From Candidatus Schekmanbacteria bacterium (GTDB taxonomy: Bacteria; Schekmanbacteria; GWA2-38-11; J061), in the NCBI GenBank assembly GCA_016219965.1, contig JACRJM010000004.1:496001-560000 (forward strand): a stretch of 64,000 nt of DNA. The letters run 5' to 3'. The position numbers and the translations under genes are program-made. The notes below the pieces were generated by a model. The model was not told the origin of the DNA. It searched no databases and worked only from the letters and a program-made list of their open reading frames with translations. This document shows positions 41,480 to 49,939 of the stretch, piece by piece. Positions within the stretch are counted from its first letter, which is position 1, and each line of letters begins with the position of its first letter.

Positions 41480-42487
41480 TCAGTAAGGCCTTGTCATTTT
41501 AAGAACCTCGTTGACAATGAATTCAGCCGTTATACCTTTTGAGACCGCATTGCTGTTGAGCAAAATACGGTGTCTTAAAACATGTACAGCATACTTGTTG
41601 ACGTCTTCGAAATTTACGAAATCACGTCCCTGGCAAAAAGCTAATGACTTTGAGACAGCCAGCAGAAACTCAGTCGCGCGCGGCGAGGCGCCAAGCCTTA
41701 TGTAATTATAAATATCATTTTTGATCTTCTGTCCTTTGTATGTTTCAGGAGGACGTGTGACAGTGCATATGTTAAGCATGTAATCCATGATGTTCTGAGA
41801 GACACTTATCTCATCATGGATTATTTTCTGGATATCGATGATTTCTGCCGGCGATGTAACAGGCTTTACATCAGCTTTCAATTCTTCAAAATTTGAATTC
41901 TTTCTGACAATCAGTTTCCTTTCATCATTTATTTCCGGATAATCTACATCGTATTTAATCATGAAACGGTCTACCTGGGCTTCAGCCAGCGGATATGTGC
42001 CTATCTGCTCTATGGGATTCTGTGTTGCCAGGACCATAAATGGAGTGGGTATAGGGTATTTCATGCACTCCACGGTTACTTCCTTTTCCTGCATTGCCTG
42101 TAAAAGAGCAGATTGTACTTTTGGCGAAGCCCGGTTTATTTCGTCAGCCAGGAATATGTTGCAGAATATGGGACCGAAGTAATAGTTGAATTTCTGTTCT
42201 TTTTCATTGTAAACCATTGTGCCTGTTATATCGCTTGGCATCTTGTCTGGAGTGAACTGAAACCTTATAAAATTCATACCAGCCACTTTTGCGAATGTTT
42301 CAACTGCAAGGCTTTTCGCAAGACCCGGAACACCTTCCAGCAGTATATGGCCTTTGGACAGGAGAGTATGGATCATTAAATCCACCATTTCTTCCTGCCC
42401 GATAATTACCTTGCCGATTTCAGCCTTGATTGCACTGATCTTCGCTGCATAATTATTGAAGCGTTTTTCTTTATCGGGCCCAGTCAT
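41480..42487 (-). CDS. moxR: MoxR-family AAA+ ATPase (MxaR-like)
   Basis: A 335-residue AAA+ ATPase: Walker A LLEGVPGLAKSLAVE, Walker B NIFLADEINRASPKVQSA, sensor-1 VLATQNPIEQIGTYPLAEAQ and the PRATEFLLAVSKS sensor-2 region. MoxR proteins form rings that act with vWA proteins to insert metals or cofactors or to remodel target enzymes; in mxa operons this serves calcium insertion into methanol dehydrogenase. First of the six-gene mxaRSACKL-like block and 51 bases after the corrinoid-type permease. Target here is not a methanol dehydrogenase, as none is present. Confidence 0.88.
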   Translation of the reverse strand: MTGPDKEKRFNNYAAKISAIKAEIGKVIIGQEEMVDLMIHTLLSKGHILLEGVPGLAKSLAVETFAKVAGMNFIRFQFTPDKMPSDITGTMVYNEKEQKFNYYFGPIFCNIFLADEINRASPKVQSALLQAMQEKEVTVECMKYPIPTPFMVLATQNPIEQIGTYPLAEAQVDRFMIKYDVDYPEINDERKLIVRKNSNFEELKADVKPVTSPAEIIDIQKIIHDEISVSQNIMDYMLNICTVTRPPETYKGQKIKNDIYNYIRLGASPRATEFLLAVSKSLAFCQGRDFVNFEDVNKYAVHVLRHRILLNSNAVSKGITAEFIVNEVLKMTRPY

Positions 42488-42538
42488 ATTTTTTCCGTTC
42501 CCTTTGATTATACTATGATTATAAAGATATCAGTTATA

Positions 42539-43588
42539 TTACATGTATTCAAACCTCTTTCTGTATTTTACGAGCAGATAGAGAAAAAACGGCCCTCCCA
42601 TCAAAGAGGTAAGTATGCCGATTTTCAGATCCACTTTCACTATCAATCTGACAAAAAGGTCAGCATAAATGATAAAAACCGCGCCTAACAGACCTGCAAA
42701 GAAAATAAGTTTTTTATTGTCCGGCCCAACGATACTTCTCATTATATGCGGTGCTATAAGACCGACAAAACCTATCGTCCCCGAAACAGCGATAGCCCCG
42801 CCTGTCTGTATTGATGAAAAAAGAAGAAGAGCGTTGCGTGAAAGCTTTGTGTTTACGCCAAGATTGGCAGCGGTTTCCTCATCTATCATTAATATGTTAA
42901 GGTCCTTGATGAAAAAAGTTGTTCCTAAAAGTGCCAAGGCTGTGCTTGGAAAAACAATCTGTACATGCTCCCATGAACGGTTATTCATATCTCCCATAAG
43001 CCATGTGATGATCACCCTGCCTACATCAAATTCCCTCGTGCTTAATGAAATAACGAAAGAAGTAAGGGCGCCAAAGATCAGATTAAGTGCGATTCCTGCA
43101 AGCAGCAGAGTTGAAACTGAAGTATGCCCATTCGATGTCGCAATGAGATAAACGCAAATCAGCGTTATTAAGGAAAAGAGTATGGCGCATAAAGGAAGCG
43201 CTAATACAGAGAACGCTGAAAACCCCAGATAGATGGCTATTACCGCACCTAATGCTGCGCCTGAATCAATGCCAATAACGCCGGGGCTTGCCATAGGGTT
43301 TTTGAATATACCCTGCGTAATTGTTCCCGCAACGCCAAGAGAGAATCCAACCAAGAAGGCTACAAGAACGCGCGGCATCCGTCCGTCCCAGACGATTGTT
43401 GCCTCTACCTGATCTATGTCGGATGAGAGAAGTCCAAGTTTGGTAAAGATTATTTTAAATAAATTATCGAGACCGATCTTCCAGTCTCCTGAGGAAATCT
43501 CCAGAAAAAAACCAAGCAGCAGAATCCCGGCAAGGATTATTAACAGAACAAATTCTTTATTTGGCAAAATCCTGAAATCATCTTTCAT
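42539..43588 (-). CDS. FecCD/BtuC-type ABC permease
   Basis: About 349 residues from an ATG behind AGGGA; an in-frame TTG at 43603 is the alternative. About nine or ten membrane helices with signatures GRMPRVLVAFLVGFSLGVAG, NPMASPGVIGIDSGAALGAV and GTIGFVGLIAPHIMRSIVG. The family imports vitamin B12, haem or ferric siderophores. Overlaps the end of the binding-protein gene by 11 bases. Corrinoid is the best substrate guess because a B12-dependent enzyme is encoded just upstream. Confidence 0.85.
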   Translation of the reverse strand: MKDDFRILPNKEFVLLIILAGILLLGFFLEISSGDWKIGLDNLFKIIFTKLGLLSSDIDQVEATIVWDGRMPRVLVAFLVGFSLGVAGTITQGIFKNPMASPGVIGIDSGAALGAVIAIYLGFSAFSVLALPLCAILFSLITLICVYLIATSNGHTSVSTLLLAGIALNLIFGALTSFVISLSTREFDVGRVIITWLMGDMNNRSWEHVQIVFPSTALALLGTTFFIKDLNILMIDEETAANLGVNTKLSRNALLLFSSIQTGGAIAVSGTIGFVGLIAPHIMRSIVGPDNKKLIFFAGLLGAVFIIYADLFVRLIVKVDLKIGILTSLMGGPFFLYLLVKYRKRFEYM

Positions 43589-44606
43589 AAACAATCCCTG
43601 CAAGAAGATTTGCGCTCAGAATTATAAATTGTGAATCAACCCTTAAATAGACACCGGGGACATAATAGATTTTATTTTCCTTTACCGCCTTTGCATGAGA
43701 GAGAATCTTGTTTGCCGTTAGCTGTTCCTTGAGCCTGCTTCCCTCAGGGACAATTATAATATCAGGGTCCCATTTAAGGAGGGTTTCAAAATCTATCTGT
43801 GACCATGATTTGATTCCCTTTTCCTCTCCAACATTAATGACATTTATTAACTCGCATATAGAAGTGAAATTAGAAGACTTTCCCGGGATATATCCTCCTT
43901 CATCATAATATAAGACCCTCAACCGGCTTTTCATCTGCGGCAATTTTGTTTTAAGATCCGCTATCTTTTCATTCATTGTTTTTATGAGTGCTTCTGCATT
44001 TCCTTCCTCTCCTATAATCCTGCCTAAAAGGAGAATCTGGGATTCTATGGAGCTAATAGTCCCGAAATAACCGAGGTCAAAGAAGGGAACATTTGCCTGT
44101 TTCAATTTATCTTTAAAAGATGAGTCAGAATAGAATACCGTGAAAACTATATCAGGATTGAGGCCTATAATAAGTTCAGTTTGTTTTGAGCGGAAGATAT
44201 TGCCGCTTTTTCTCACTTCATCTGAGATAAATGAGAAATCCGGGTCTGCTGAATATTCGTTAAAGGACAATATTCTTTCACGGGGACATATGGCCCACAA
44301 AATATCTGCCACACCGACAGCATGAGGTACTATTCTCAGAGGTTTACGCTTCATATTGAAAGTTTTATCTTCAAGGCTGAAAGTGTCAGTTTTAAAGTCA
44401 TACATTTCATAGCTGTACTTTATTGTTCTGGGCCATTCATTATCCTGAACTACTCCTCTCGCATAACTTAAAGCTTCTTTAAGGCTGCTCATTTCGAGCG
44501 GGGCAGGAGGGGAGAGAGTCCCCTTATTATCCTGGCTCTCCTGAGGACGGCATGCCGCGATTAATAGAATCATGCAGGCACAAACAGCCATTTTTTTAAT
44601 TGTCAT
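43578..44606 (-). CDS. BtuF-type periplasmic binding lipoprotein
   Basis: About 342 residues from the internal ATG giving MTIKKMAVCACMILLIAAC, a signal peptide with lipobox; the longer ORF lacks a sensible start. The class III binding fold is visible: RIVPHAVGVADILWAICPRE, ELIIGLNPDIVFT, PFFDLGYFGTISSIESQILL, LLKWDPDIIIVPEG and ENKIYYVPG. It delivers corrinoid, haem or siderophore to the permease. It overlaps the ATPase gene end by 11 bases. Confidence 0.82.
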   Translation of the reverse strand: MTIKKMAVCACMILLIAACRPQESQDNKGTLSPPAPLEMSSLKEALSYARGVVQDNEWPRTIKYSYEMYDFKTDTFSLEDKTFNMKRKPLRIVPHAVGVADILWAICPRERILSFNEYSADPDFSFISDEVRKSGNIFRSKQTELIIGLNPDIVFTVFYSDSSFKDKLKQANVPFFDLGYFGTISSIESQILLLGRIIGEEGNAEALIKTMNEKIADLKTKLPQMKSRLRVLYYDEGGYIPGKSSNFTSICELINVINVGEEKGIKSWSQIDFETLLKWDPDIIIVPEGSRLKEQLTANKILSHAKAVKENKIYYVPGVYLRVDSQFIILSANLLAGIVYER

Positions 44607-45390
44607 CAGTAGTTGTCTTTTTAGTTTTATAAGAATAAAAATTAAGAAAACATCCTGAGCTGCTTCTGATCTCATCAACATCAACTCCGAAGACCTCTAC
44701 GATGTTTTCTTTTGAAAATGCCTCAGATGGGTGTCCATGATAATAAATAAGCCCATTATTGATAATCGTAATAGTATCGCAATACCGTCTGGCTAGATTC
44801 AGATCATGGACACATAGAAGGATCGTTTTATTTATCTTCTTTATAGTGCCAAGCAATTCCATGATTGCCAGCGTGTGTTTGATATCAAGGTCGGAAGTAG
44901 GTTCATCAAGTAGGATTACTGATGCTTCTGTGGCAAGAGCACGGGCGATAACCGAGAGCTGGCACTCACCACCAGACAACTCATTGCTGTTCCGGTCTTT
45001 TAGTTCATAAGTGTCGGTTTCACGCAGGGCCTTTTCTATGATCTCACGGTCTTTTTTCTTTAGTCCTTCAAATCGCCCGAGGTGCGGATTCCGTCCCATG
45101 CTGACTATGTCATAGACAGTGATCGGAAAGCTTATGCTGGTATTCTGCGGGACAAGAGTAATCAGCTTGCTCAGTTCTTTTCTTGATAACGCTCGATAGT
45201 CCCTGTCGCTGATAAAAACAGCGCCTGATTCAGGCTCCCATATTCTGCAGATATTCTTCAGCAAGGTTGACTTTCCTGAGCCGTTTGGACCAATTATGCC
45301 ATGAATCATGCAGGGTTCGAAGGTAGCTGAGATTCCTTTTAGTATTTTCTTTTCTTCAATTGAGAAATGTATGTTTTCTAATTTAATCAT
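44596..45390 (-). CDS. BtuD/FecE-type ABC ATPase
   Basis: A 264-residue ABC ATPase: Walker A GPNGSGKSTLLKN, Q-loop VPQNTSISFPITV, signature LSGGECQLSVIARALA, Walker B ASVILLDEPTSDLD and His switch LLCVHDLNLA. Family FecE/BtuD by neighbours and by the VYDIVSMGRNPHLGRF segment. Powers the importer with the two downstream genes. Confidence 0.86.
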   Translation of the reverse strand: MIKLENIHFSIEEKKILKGISATFEPCMIHGIIGPNGSGKSTLLKNICRIWEPESGAVFISDRDYRALSRKELSKLITLVPQNTSISFPITVYDIVSMGRNPHLGRFEGLKKKDREIIEKALRETDTYELKDRNSNELSGGECQLSVIARALATEASVILLDEPTSDLDIKHTLAIMELLGTIKKINKTILLCVHDLNLARRYCDTITIINNGLIYYHGHPSEAFSKENIVEVFGVDVDEIRSSSGCFLNFYSYKTKKTTTDDN

Positions 45391-45418
45391 AAAGTATGGG
45401 CAAAATAATTTATTAAAG

Positions 45419-46231
45419 TCAGGAACATATTTTTAATTTATATGTTATTGGAAGAATGAACTTCGATATAGCTACAAGTATAAAACCCAGGAAAACTATA
45501 ACCGACATTATGTGAGATGAAAGATGACCGGTAAAAGAACTTGTCACCCATAATGCACTCCATAAGAATAATTGACCCAGCAGAAGCTGAAAATTCTGTG
45601 ATGTGGTATAAATAACCCAGAAGTGCTGGGAAAGGTCTGTAAGTTCGCATTTCCTTATTTTTATCTCTATAATCTTAAACCATGTTCTCCCTTCAATGAT
45701 TTGTGCAGAGCCGTCACAGACATGATGAAGAAAATAAATAACAATGAGCAGATGACTCTTGAATGTGATGTCATTAAAAAGATATTTAAATACGGGAGGG
45801 AAGCATGACAGCAAGAATACGGCACCAAGAGCCTGTCCAAAAGCTATTCCAAAATGAACCTTTATCAGTTTACTTATCTGTGTTTTTATTTCTTTAAAAG
45901 CCTCGAGCCGGTCAATGAACCCGGACGTATATGTGCTGCTTATCATGGTTATACCGGGATAAGCGTATTTAACAACGACTCCTAAAATCGCTGCGACTTT
46001 AAGGTCTTCTTCAGCCATTGTGAACATTGTATATAGTATGACTCCGTCGAGGATATTTTTTCCTATTGTATAAAGCAGGTTTCCTATTTCACCGTAGCGG
46101 TAGAATGGTACCCTTAAGAGAGATGATATATAAAGTTTGATCTTTTCATTTAAGGGCGGAGTCTTATGTCCATTGATATCAAAAGGCTGTTTGATTTCCA
46201 TAATTATGCCCGGTGAAAACACACTCAGCAT
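45419..46231 (-). CDS. unknown polytopic membrane protein in the eut-btu block
   Basis: 270 residues; the ATG at 46201 (MEIKQPFDINGHKTPPL) may be the true start, giving 260. About six membrane segments, including VAAILGVVVKYAYPGITMIS, LLIVIYFLHHVCDG and VIVFLGFILVAISKFILPI. The segment GFIDRLEAFKEIKTQISKLI is a charged cytoplasmic loop. No family recognised. Being between the lyase and the importer genes it could be a transporter or assembly component of the same system, but that is only positional. Confidence 0.6.
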   Translation of the reverse strand: MLSVFSPGIIMEIKQPFDINGHKTPPLNEKIKLYISSLLRVPFYRYGEIGNLLYTIGKNILDGVILYTMFTMAEEDLKVAAILGVVVKYAYPGITMISSTYTSGFIDRLEAFKEIKTQISKLIKVHFGIAFGQALGAVFLLSCFPPVFKYLFNDITFKSHLLIVIYFLHHVCDGSAQIIEGRTWFKIIEIKIRKCELTDLSQHFWVIYTTSQNFQLLLGQLFLWSALWVTSSFTGHLSSHIMSVIVFLGFILVAISKFILPITYKLKICS

Positions 46232-46282
46232 GCCGTTATTCTGTTAGCCGGATATTTTCTTTCTTATTGATTTGTAAAAGAC

Positions 46283-46319
46283 AACTCAAAGGGCAGGTTT
46301 TATTTCTGCCCTTTGAGTT
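46283..46319 (-). terminator. strong hairpin after the EutB-EutC gene
   Basis: A perfect 14-base stem (aactcaaagggcag at 46283-46296, ctgccctttgagtt at 46306-46319) with a nine-base loop, 34 bases after the lyase stop. On the minus strand only a short T-rich stretch follows (gtcttttac), so termination may be partial and allow read-through into the importer and mxa-like genes. Confidence 0.7.
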
Positions 46320-46352
46320 CAAGATTAAATTACTGAACCACAAAAAACCGTA

Positions 46353-48629
46353 TCAAATCTTTTCTGTCATTCCTTTTAGCAGCCTAACTGTTTCTTTGGC
46401 AGCTAATTCCGGTTTTAATGCAGTATCAGCAATGTTGCAGACTACCTTGACTATGTCGTGGTCACATTTCTTTTCTGCCCAAACATCAGCTTTTGGCGCA
46501 GCAATATAGACTGAGAAGCTGTGATGCTCTGTCCCCGGCCTTTCCCCGATGATGTTAAGAACTGCTTTGGGTTTAGCGGGATCTGACTTTCCGAAAAGTA
46601 CATTGCCTATTTCATAACCGGCTCTGACTCGGCCGTTTATAACTACTACGGTTTTTTCATCAACAGTGTACCCGGCATCTTTTAATTCTTTTTTCAATTC
46701 CTTTAGATAAGGTGCAATATGTCCCGGATCCATGACGGCATTTCCGCTTAAACCGTCAGAAATCACTATCTGCACATCAGGATCTTTTCCACCCCATGAA
46801 TCTCTAAGCTTTTCAAGGCTTGCAACAGCCTGCTCATTCAGTTTTTCGCCGGTTGGAGGATGTGCAACATAATCCTCTCTGTCCTTGGACATTGTTGCAA
46901 TCTGAATCGGGTTGGGAATGGTCTTTATAAAATCAGGAGTAAACTCGGACCAGAGGCATTTTTTGGCATCTTCATAAAGACCATAGAGTCTCTTCTTCAA
47001 TACCGGGTTCATGTCCGCGACATTCTTACCATGTCCGATTGCTAAATCAACTGCGCAGCCCTGAACCTCATTTATCTTCTTCTGTCCTTCAGCATAGATT
47101 TCGTCTTTTGACCTTGTGTCGCCCTTTGCAAGGCAGAACTGGTAATATACCCAAAGCGGATCTCCGGCGTGTTCGGTATATTTCCCGTTTTTGTCAATTA
47201 TCTGTATTTTCTTGAAGAAGTCCCACATCGCGTCGTTTACTTTGTAACCGAACTTGTTACGAAGACGGACATGGTCCTGATAACCCGTTGTGAGGTAGCT
47301 TAACATAGGATCGTTCTTTGTCGGAAGGGCCATCAGATATGCGGGATTAGCCGGCATGATTTGGTCGATGCACCAGTCAAGGTCATCAAGAGTGACAGGC
47401 ATGTGCAGGGTTGAGCAAATATCAAGACCTGCCGCCAGCCCATGCAGTTTTCCCATAGTTATATCTTCAAGACAGCATCTGACAAGCTGCTCGCGTGTCC
47501 TGAATACTTCAGGGCCGATGAATCCAGCCACATCGTTAAAATGTGTCCAGGCTCCATTGGGCTGTACCTTTGCAAGCTCCTGTTTCAGCCCGCGTGCGAA
47601 TCCATATTTTCTTGATTCAAGAACAGCCATATCCACACCGTTGGCAGCTCCGTTTGTAAAATCAGATCCCTGGCCTGTCTCATAATATAGCCCGTATTTT
47701 TGGCCGGCACGCGATTTAGCATGGCCTATCATCTTTTCAACTGAAACATCAAAAGTCTTGTTGGCATCATCTGTACCTGCAAGGCTCTGGAACAAGAAAT
47801 CAACAAGCTCAGGGTTGTCTTTGCGGACTGCGCTCTGGACATCAACATGCGAAAGAACGCACCATGGAAGAGTGTCTTCAAGCTTGAAGGTAACAATTAC
47901 ATCCTTTAGAGCTTTCTGAATCTTTGCACAGGCTTCTTTTGAACCGTCCACCGGGTTGGTTCCAAGAACTACATCTCCGACGGCGAAAGAAAACGCATTA
48001 AAAGTCTGCCACTGAATATCATCAGGATCATCTGTCGGTGAATTGGGTTGTATCCTTGCTCCCATATAACCCTTGGCGCCTATCTTGCTTCCCGGCAGAG
48101 GGTTAAATATTTTTTGGCCTACTGATATCAGTTCCTTGTTGCTCATAAGCTTTGGAACGCAACCTATGATTTCGCTGTTCAATCCTCCCATGATTCCTTT
48201 GATCTCGGACTCGGATTTTGTGAGTATGAAATTCTTGAGTTCCCCCATAGTCCAGCCATTGATCTTTTCATAGGCAGCATTATCAGTGGTATCCCAAATG
48301 AATTTCTGTAACGTGTCAGCAAGCAGCGGATGTTCGTGAAGATCTTTTATTTTTGTATTAGCTAGAAGCTTTCTTGCATTACCCCTGCTTTTTTCATTAT
48401 CAGCGGCAACACCGATTGCTTCATCCCCCTCTTTAAATGCGTTTGCAGCGCCTATTATCTGCCTGTAAAGCGTCTGGTCGAATTTCCCTTTAATCCTTTC
48501 AATATATTTGAATATATCTTCTCCGGATTTGACATCTGTTATTGATACTGCACTACAGAGAGTACTCAGTGAGAGAAAAAAGAAGCAAGCGAGGCTTGCT
48601 ATCAATATATTTCGCATCAGTTTTTTCAT
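46353..48629 (-). CDS. eutBC: exported ethanolamine ammonia-lyase, EutB-EutC fusion
   Basis: 758 residues from the ATG behind GGGGGAGG; an in-frame start at 48647 would add six. A Sec-type signal peptide (MKKLMRNILIASLACFFFLS, ending in LCSA) precedes a full EutB domain (about 32-580) and a C-terminal EutC core (about 585-758) lacking the first ~130 residues of E. coli EutC. EutB signatures include IGAANAFKEGDEAIGVAA, GARIQPNSPTDDP, LYYETGQGSDF (catalytic Glu region) and GLDICSTLHM; EutC shows DVQIVISDGLS and LNIIGERPGT. The enzyme splits ethanolamine to acetaldehyde and ammonia with adenosylcobalamin. No EutA, microcompartment or eut dehydrogenase genes are nearby. Export is inferred from the leader. 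No twin-arginine motif. Confidence 0.9.
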   Translation of the reverse strand: MKKLMRNILIASLACFFFLSLSTLCSAVSITDVKSGEDIFKYIERIKGKFDQTLYRQIIGAANAFKEGDEAIGVAADNEKSRGNARKLLANTKIKDLHEHPLLADTLQKFIWDTTDNAAYEKINGWTMGELKNFILTKSESEIKGIMGGLNSEIIGCVPKLMSNKELISVGQKIFNPLPGSKIGAKGYMGARIQPNSPTDDPDDIQWQTFNAFSFAVGDVVLGTNPVDGSKEACAKIQKALKDVIVTFKLEDTLPWCVLSHVDVQSAVRKDNPELVDFLFQSLAGTDDANKTFDVSVEKMIGHAKSRAGQKYGLYYETGQGSDFTNGAANGVDMAVLESRKYGFARGLKQELAKVQPNGAWTHFNDVAGFIGPEVFRTREQLVRCCLEDITMGKLHGLAAGLDICSTLHMPVTLDDLDWCIDQIMPANPAYLMALPTKNDPMLSYLTTGYQDHVRLRNKFGYKVNDAMWDFFKKIQIIDKNGKYTEHAGDPLWVYYQFCLAKGDTRSKDEIYAEGQKKINEVQGCAVDLAIGHGKNVADMNPVLKKRLYGLYEDAKKCLWSEFTPDFIKTIPNPIQIATMSKDREDYVAHPPTGEKLNEQAVASLEKLRDSWGGKDPDVQIVISDGLSGNAVMDPGHIAPYLKELKKELKDAGYTVDEKTVVVINGRVRAGYEIGNVLFGKSDPAKPKAVLNIIGERPGTEHHSFSVYIAAPKADVWAEKKCDHDIVKVVCNIADTALKPELAAKETVRLLKGMTEKI

Positions 48630-48664
48630 GACATATGCCTCCCCCAATAGAATACCTAACAGAG

Positions 48665-49459
48665 TTAAAAAGCTATGTTTATAGCCGCACCTCCATAGAC
48701 GAATTCATCATGTCCTTTTTGTCCGGTAACACTTCCAGCTTTGATTTCATTTTTTGCTTTATCGCTGAGCGGGAAAGAGTAGTTCATGCTTGGCACCACG
48801 GTCACATACTTGTTAATTGGGATATTAAGAGCAGCCCATACATTTCCGTCATGCATTGCTTCATAGTTGGATGTTCCGAAATTTCCAGGTCTGTGCATAT
48901 AGCTGACCCAACCGCCGACATCAAAGGACCAGTCTTCAGTCAGGCTGGTTTTTACCGGGAAAGGTATATTCTGATATACCGCAAAGTTCCAATAATAAGC
49001 TTCTCCAAGCTCTATGTCTCTGTATACGCTGATAGTAGGATTTAGCAGAGTGCTAAGTCCAAGCGTAAGATAAAGCTCCTGTGTATTGCCTGCGTCTGTA
49101 TCATAATAAATATATCCCAATGTATAGTTCAACATGTCGAAGTTGTTGCTGTATGTCCATACCCAGTCTGTTTCCCACCATTCTTTCTCTCCCGTACCTT
49201 CGTAGTTTGTATCCATGTCGCCCCACATATTCATGGAAAAACCTTTATAAGATATCGTGATGGTAGGGAAGATGACCAGGCTGTCATGCCCCAGTGCATA
49301 ACCTCTCCATATGTAATCTGAATAGAACCCTAAGGACATCTTAGCTGTTGGCCTGTCTTCTTCTGCGGCTTCTTCTTCAGCGATAGCAACAGGCGTTATG
49401 GAGAAAAACAACAGGAAAACAGACAAGCAGATAAAGATTTTTTTCAACGATCGGATCAT
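48665..49459 (-). CDS. outer-membrane beta-barrel protein
   Basis: 264 residues with a signal peptide (FLLFFSITPVAIAEEEAAEE). The mature part alternates aromatic-rich strands (SLGFYSDYIWRGYALG, FSMNMWGDMDTNY, FDMLNYTLGYIYYD) and ends in a terminal Phe (GGAAINIAF), typical of porin-like barrels of the TorF/MltA-neighbour type. It likely lets a small solute cross the outer membrane. First gene of the block and 35 bases before the lyase start; SD GAGGAGGGG. Confidence 0.75.
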   Translation of the reverse strand: MIRSLKKIFICLSVFLLFFSITPVAIAEEEAAEEDRPTAKMSLGFYSDYIWRGYALGHDSLVIFPTITISYKGFSMNMWGDMDTNYEGTGEKEWWETDWVWTYSNNFDMLNYTLGYIYYDTDAGNTQELYLTLGLSTLLNPTISVYRDIELGEAYYWNFAVYQNIPFPVKTSLTEDWSFDVGGWVSYMHRPGNFGTSNYEAMHDGNVWAALNIPINKYVTVVPSMNYSFPLSDKAKNEIKAGSVTGQKGHDEFVYGGAAINIAF

Positions 49460-49939
49460 ATCACCCCTCCTCAGTTTGATGGTTACATCAGCAATTAGAA
49501 AATAAAAATCTTTATTAACTTTTAAGGGTATAGTTAGATTGAGTTAGTTTGTTTTTTTGTGGATTTCCCTGATGGAAAATAAATTGGATAAATTTGATTA
49601 GAATCAAAAACAACCCCCCGGTTATTTTTCTCTTCTAGGCTACAATTTAAACCTGTCCATTTGAATCGTCAATGGATATTTCAATTTATTAATATGAGGA
49701 TGAGTAATCTTCCGTAAAAATGAAGACCATTTTTGTCAGATTAAAAGATGTTTGTTATGTAAACCATCCAAATTACATCATCGTGATTAATAATAATGAC
49801 CTGTTACAATTGAAATTAAAAAGTTGGGAAATATATTGTTGATTAATTGTCAAATTAAGATTTTTAAAAATCAAAGCAATGTGAGCTCGAGAAGAAGCTG
49901 TTTGATGGAATAGTTTTATTAACCAGGAGGAGGGGGAAG
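49460..49939. promoter_or_regulatory. 480-base divergent regulatory region
   Basis: Separates the outer-membrane/lyase block from the cytochrome/binding-protein pair. It is very AT-rich. Two perfect dyads stand out: TTTGATT-AG-AATCAAA at 49593-49608 and GATTTTTAAAAATC at 49859-49872. Either may be an operator. I found no cobalamin-riboswitch box, no sigma-54 -24/-12 pair and no tRNA or gene. Confidence 0.45.

Noticed and set aside
36027-42487. True methanol dehydrogenase operon
   Set aside because: Only the accessory-type genes are present; no PQQ-dehydrogenase, small subunit or cytochrome cL gene occurs in the window.
46353-48629. Separate eutB and eutC joined by a sequencing error
   Set aside because: The junction (about residues 575-600) reads smoothly with EutC-like residues continuing in frame and no internal start or frameshift.
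49460-49939. Cobalamin riboswitch ahead of the lyase/importer block
   Set aside because: No B12-box-like GCCACTG or paired P-stems found on the minus strand; the region is too AT-rich for that structure.
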